Source of the DNA: Simkania sp.
GTDB lineage: Bacteria; Chlamydiota; Chlamydiia; Chlamydiales; Simkaniaceae
Assembly (NCBI GenBank): GCA_028281425.1
Contig: JANQJX010000049.1
Location: 1-18,832, forward strand
DNA length: 18,832 nucleotides
Reading direction: 5' to 3'
Part shown: piece by piece, positions 16,037 to 18,832 of the stretch
Position numbering within the stretch: position 1 is the first letter of the stretch
How the letters are laid out: each line of letters begins with the position of its first letter
Notes under the pieces: model-generated
Told to the model about the DNA's origin: nothing
Seen by the model: the letters and a program-made list of their open reading frames with translations, nothing else
Databases searched by the model: none
Position numbers and translations under genes: made by a program

Positions 16037-16280
16037 CTTGCTCTTTTCCTTAAAGGAAATTTAAAAAATTGTCGAAATCGTGTAGATAAGGTCAAAGGAG
16101 TAGCCTTTTAAAGATAACAGATTTTCATTTTACCCAAAAAAGAAAGATTCGTCAATGAATGAGAATAAACTCTTATATCCCCAAACATAAGCCATCGAGT
16201 AAAAAGTACAATCTATTTTTTTGAGGCTTTGCCTAAAAACCCCAATAATCAACATTTAATCCGCAACTCGCGTCTCTTTA

Positions 16281-16310
16281 GAAAAAGCAAAGGGGATTGA
16301 GCAAATCCCC
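16281..16310 (-). terminator. Possible intrinsic terminator downstream of the CHLPS-like gene
   Basis: GGGGATT (16292-16298) pairs with AATCCCC (16304-16310) around a 5-base loop. On the minus strand it is followed by TTTGCTTTTT. It lies about 110 bases beyond the stop of the minus-strand hydrolase gene and before yicC. The interrupted T-tract makes it only moderately convincing. The rest of 16037-16417 holds only the second dispersed repeat. Confidence 0.45.
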
Positions 16311-16339
16311 AAAAGGAAAAAGAATCGCCTCAGAAAGCA

Positions 16340-16391
16340 TTCATACGTCATTTCTACAAGTCGATGATACGTGAATTGGGAGCAACTTGGG
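16340..16391 (+). repeat. Second dispersed repeat, copy 2
   Basis: Shares ACAAGTCGATG and ATTGGGAGCAACTTGGG, in the same order and nearly the same spacing, with 8464-8514. It lies about 25 bases from the stop of the minus-strand CHLPS-like gene, as copy 1 lies near the stop of the minus-strand VWA gene. Confidence 0.7.
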
Positions 16392-16417
16392 AGATCCTTA
16401 AGCAAAAAAGTAGTCCT

Positions 16418-18304
16418 TTAAAATGAACCAAAGACACTCTTTTTAAAGAACATGCCTAAGGTATTGTTCAAAAACCCCTCTTTTGAAGAAATTTCTTTTT
16501 CAGGAAGAGAGAGCTCTTTTTCTTTTTTAAGGGCATTCCCAAAAGGGCCATGAAGAAGATTTTTTTCTTGCAAGATCTGATAGATTTCCTCTTCAACATC
16601 TTCTAAAGCCCACCAGTGATGAGTGATATGTCCAAAAGATGGCATTTCGATAAAATGACTCTCGTTTTTTATACTATTTAAAGTTTCTCGAATTTTTTGT
16701 TGATGCTCTTGCGGAACATAATCATCTCCCCCTTTTCCATTTGCATCAGGAACTCCAATCGTATAAATTTTAGTGCCCTTACAATTCTTAAAATTTTCTA
16801 ATAGATCCATCTTAGGTAAAACTAAACCCATAGTAAGAGAAACAGGGCAATAAAAATTTTGATGTAATCCGATTTGAAAAAACATAGAGGTTATTTTGCT
16901 TTTAATTCCCTTTTCATCTTTAAGCTTTTTAACAGCTTTTCTTAAAAAACTTTTGGTAGAACCCCAGTAATTTTGAGGAGATTGATCAGCCCAAATATGA
17001 GCATTTGGAAAGCGTTTACATGCCTCAGAAACGATAATTCCTCCCCCACATTCTCCTTTAAAGACAATTTGTTTCTGATTAAATTTAAGCTGTTTGGTTA
17101 AAAAGTCTCCTACACTAAACACAGCTTCACGTAGTCCCTTTTCACTCACATAACCTTTACTCAAAGCCACTCCAGGATGATCATAAACCAAAACATTCAT
17201 TCCCATCAAAAGGAACTTGCAAATTTCATCGACACTTCCTACAGAGGAAGTCGTTTGGTGTGGGGCAATCACAACCACCCCTTTCTCTTCTGTTTTTTCT
17301 AAATTCAAGGTTTCAATTTCATCTATTTCTAAATCAATCAGAGGATAAATATTTAATTCCCCAGCTGTCATTGCTTGAATTTTTTCCGACAAATTCAAAT
17401 CTTTTATAAGAATTGTAGAACTTCCATAAGAAATCAGATCCCAACATATATAATCAGCAGAATCTAAAATAAGATTTTTTTTAAATTCTTTCTCTAAACT
17501 CTCCTTACTCTTCTCAAAAAGAATCGCTTGGTCACTTGTGATCTGAAAATCAAAGATCAAACTTTCTGTCTGATTAAATGCGTTTCTTTTTTTAACCTCA
17601 AATTCACTTGATTTAAGTTGAGAGATGGAATCACTTTTTGAAATCTTCACAAGAATGATATTTTTCTTTCGAGAAGAGAAAAAATATCCAGAAGGTGTCA
17701 TTTCAGATAAGGTATCTTCCCATAATACTTTGTAATCATTGTTTTTACAAAATGTGATAAAATCTTTAGGGTTGCGAAAATGTTCTTCTAAATTTGGATG
17801 ATAGGGAATCCTAACTCCTGAAACGGAAGAAGACCCATTTTTTGCACTCAAGATGACTGGCTCTGCACTTTCAATAAAAGGATGATCTGACTTGAAACGC
17901 AACCGAACAGGCCTCCCTCCTATGTCCTTTATCTTTTGATAAAAATTAGAAAGGCTAAAATAGCATCCGACAACAGAGTCTCCAGATTTTGTCTGTAAAC
18001 GTACCCCCTCTCCCCCAATTTCTTGAAATTGTTTGATTTTTCCATTGATCAATCTTTCTTTATCCCAATTCCTCGATGCAGCTTTAATCGTTGTCCTTTT
18101 GTTAAGCATTCCTGCCATATAAGCACTTATTGTGTTAAAAAATCCTCGATTTTTCTTTGTTCCATATTCATGTTTGATAAAGTTTTGAATTTTTTGATCT
18201 ACAGTTTTTTGTTTCTCTTTTTTATCTTTTTTTAAAGTTTGATTATCAAAAATTGGTATAACAGTTTGATTTGATGCTGCTGCTGTAGTCACAATTAAAT
18301 CCAT
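16418..18304 (-). CDS. CHLPS 43-kDa-like (DUF818) alpha/beta-hydrolase protein
   Basis: A 628-aa protein with an alpha/beta-hydrolase domain in its second half (about 350-600) and a long N-terminal region of unknown role, resembling the chlamydial CHLPS 43-kDa/DUF818 family. In the hydrolase part VVVIAPHQTTS starts the core, NVLVYDHPG follows, and the nucleophile elbow is GECGG with Cys419 where Ser is usual. Candidate acid Asp528 (in GDDYVP) and base His559 (in FGHITHHWW) complete a Cys-Asp-His triad. Both fit the fold's spacing, so the enzyme looks active or deliberately altered rather than decayed. The N-terminus is Ala/Thr/Asn rich without a Sec signal, compatible with a type III substrate, but this is not shown. 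The start at 18304 lacks a Shine-Dalgarno sequence. Substrate unknown; esterase/thioesterase activity is a family-level guess. Confidence 0.7.
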   Translation of the reverse strand: MDLIVTTAAASNQTVIPIFDNQTLKKDKKEKQKTVDQKIQNFIKHEYGTKKNRGFFNTISAYMAGMLNKRTTIKAASRNWDKERLINGKIKQFQEIGGEGVRLQTKSGDSVVGCYFSLSNFYQKIKDIGGRPVRLRFKSDHPFIESAEPVILSAKNGSSSVSGVRIPYHPNLEEHFRNPKDFITFCKNNDYKVLWEDTLSEMTPSGYFFSSRKKNIILVKISKSDSISQLKSSEFEVKKRNAFNQTESLIFDFQITSDQAILFEKSKESLEKEFKKNLILDSADYICWDLISYGSSTILIKDLNLSEKIQAMTAGELNIYPLIDLEIDEIETLNLEKTEEKGVVVIAPHQTTSSVGSVDEICKFLLMGMNVLVYDHPGVALSKGYVSEKGLREAVFSVGDFLTKQLKFNQKQIVFKGECGGGIIVSEACKRFPNAHIWADQSPQNYWGSTKSFLRKAVKKLKDEKGIKSKITSMFFQIGLHQNFYCPVSLTMGLVLPKMDLLENFKNCKGTKIYTIGVPDANGKGGDDYVPQEHQQKIRETLNSIKNESHFIEMPSFGHITHHWWALEDVEEEIYQILQEKNLLHGPFGNALKKEKELSLPEKEISSKEGFLNNTLGMFFKKSVFGSF

Positions 18305-18494
18305 TGTAAAAAATATTTGTTATTAATAAAAACTGAAGTAATACATTATTAGTTATAAAAATTTAAGTATAAAAATATTTTAGAAATTTAAATCAAATCT
18401 TATAACGCAACAATAATTAAAAAAAATAATATCTATTAAGAACTATTTAAAATTTAGATTAGCTAACTTAAGCCAAAAGAGTTCTGGTTAAAAA
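18305..18494. other. AT-rich gene-free stretch upstream of the CHLPS-like gene
   Basis: Very AT-rich sequence with no open frame of note. It must contain the promoter of the minus-strand hydrolase gene, but several TATAAT-like strings compete and I cannot choose one. Confidence 0.4.
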
Positions 18495-18556
18495 ATTGCA
18501 GCTCGCAACACTCCCAGAAAACAGAGCCTACCAATTTTTCTCAAAGCTTAGGTTAA
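18495..18556 (+). repeat. Palindromic repeat, half copy E (right arm)
   Basis: The string AGAAAACAGAGCCTACCAAT followed by TTTTCTCAAAGCTTAGGTTAA matches the right arm of copies A and C (AACAGAGCCTATGGATTTTT). Only one arm is recognisable. Confidence 0.5.
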
Positions 18557-18559
18557 CAA

Positions 18560-18680
18560 TGGGAACTCATCTGTATTTTACGCCACCTCTACAAAATCCA
18601 CATGTTCTGTTTTCCGATACATCTAATCCATTCTTTTAGGTTAGATTACTCACCTTACGCAAAAGAACGTTGAAAGATTT
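18560..18680 (-). repeat. Palindromic repeat, copy D (reverse orientation)
   Basis: Read on the minus strand it gives GCGTAAGGTGAGTAATCTAA, CCTAAAAGAATGGATTAGATG, TATCGGAAAACAGAAC and GTGGATTTTG, ending in GGTGGCGTAAAAT, the same series as copy B. It adjoins half copy E in opposite orientation. Beyond it, to the window end, are ATGACTCA/TGAGTCAT inverted strings (18721-18728/18748-18755) and no gene. Confidence 0.6.
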
Positions 18681-18832
18681 TTTTGAAAGGGGGATTTTTT
18701 TTCTGATCAAAGGAAAAAAAATGACTCAAGAAGATTAGAGGGAGAAGTGAGTCATGATAAAATCAGCAAATTTTTAAGAAATAGTAAGCTTGGATCAAAA
18801 GATTTATGGAAATAGATCAAACCTGAGGTGCG

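Noticed and set aside
16211..16245. AGGC-TTT-GCCT hairpin flanked by T and A runs as a terminator
   Set aside because: The stem is only 4 bp and the run after it is A-rich in the plus direction, and A-rich again after the stem on the minus strand, so no U-tract follows.

Overview
The window is AT-rich and almost certainly comes from a member of the Chlamydiota, most likely an environmental (Parachlamydia/Simkania/Waddlia-type) lineage rather than a Chlamydia sensu stricto. Evidence: a plant/chlamydia-type long IspG of 617 aa, a CHLPS-43-kDa-like (DUF818) alpha/beta hydrolase found mainly in chlamydiae, a PPi-dependent phosphofructokinase as glycolytic PFK, and the order gmk - small ORF - metG - recD, which I recall from Chlamydia chromosomes. 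Family assignments come from motifs read in the translations; no database search was run.

Layout. 1-1165: a small, hydrophobic, unrecognised minus-strand gene whose 3' part appears to continue in another frame (a probable frameshift), then a leader with a candidate promoter and a small hairpin. 1166-5004: plus-strand genes for PPi-PFK, a NAPE-PLD/RomA-like metallo-beta-lactamase-fold hydrolase, a SAM methyltransferase and a pterin-4a-carbinolamine dehydratase (the last two overlap by ATGA). 5346-7729: minus-strand ispG, then tRNA-Asn(GTT). 7846-8316: the N-terminal stump of an ABC exporter, cut off where a dispersed repeat begins. 8525-9496: a minus-strand von Willebrand A protein with an intact MIDAS. 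9805-11970: a plus-strand RecD2-type helicase. 12250-16036: a compact minus-strand operon yicC - gmk - small omega-like ORF - metG. 16418-18304: a minus-strand CHLPS/DUF818 hydrolase with a cysteine in place of the usual nucleophilic serine. The tail is repeat debris.

Working together: the yicC-gmk-omega-like-metG block is informational/housekeeping, with translational coupling at its junctions. pfp and ispG are core metabolism (glycolysis, isoprenoid synthesis). The MBL, methyltransferase and PCD genes form a looser accessory cluster.

The most unusual structure is in the repeats. A palindromic dispersed element (about 165-180 bp when complete, recognised by ATTTYGCATGCCC/GGGCATGCGAAAT ends and an AACAGAG core) or its remnants lies in all three convergent gene junctions and at other sites. 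A separate 167-bp MITE-like element sits exactly in the recD2 stop codon, with a perfect 5-bp duplication; the reconstructed empty site gives TAA at the same codon that now reads TAG. I see no CRISPR array, prophage, toxin-antitoxin pair or intact transposase.
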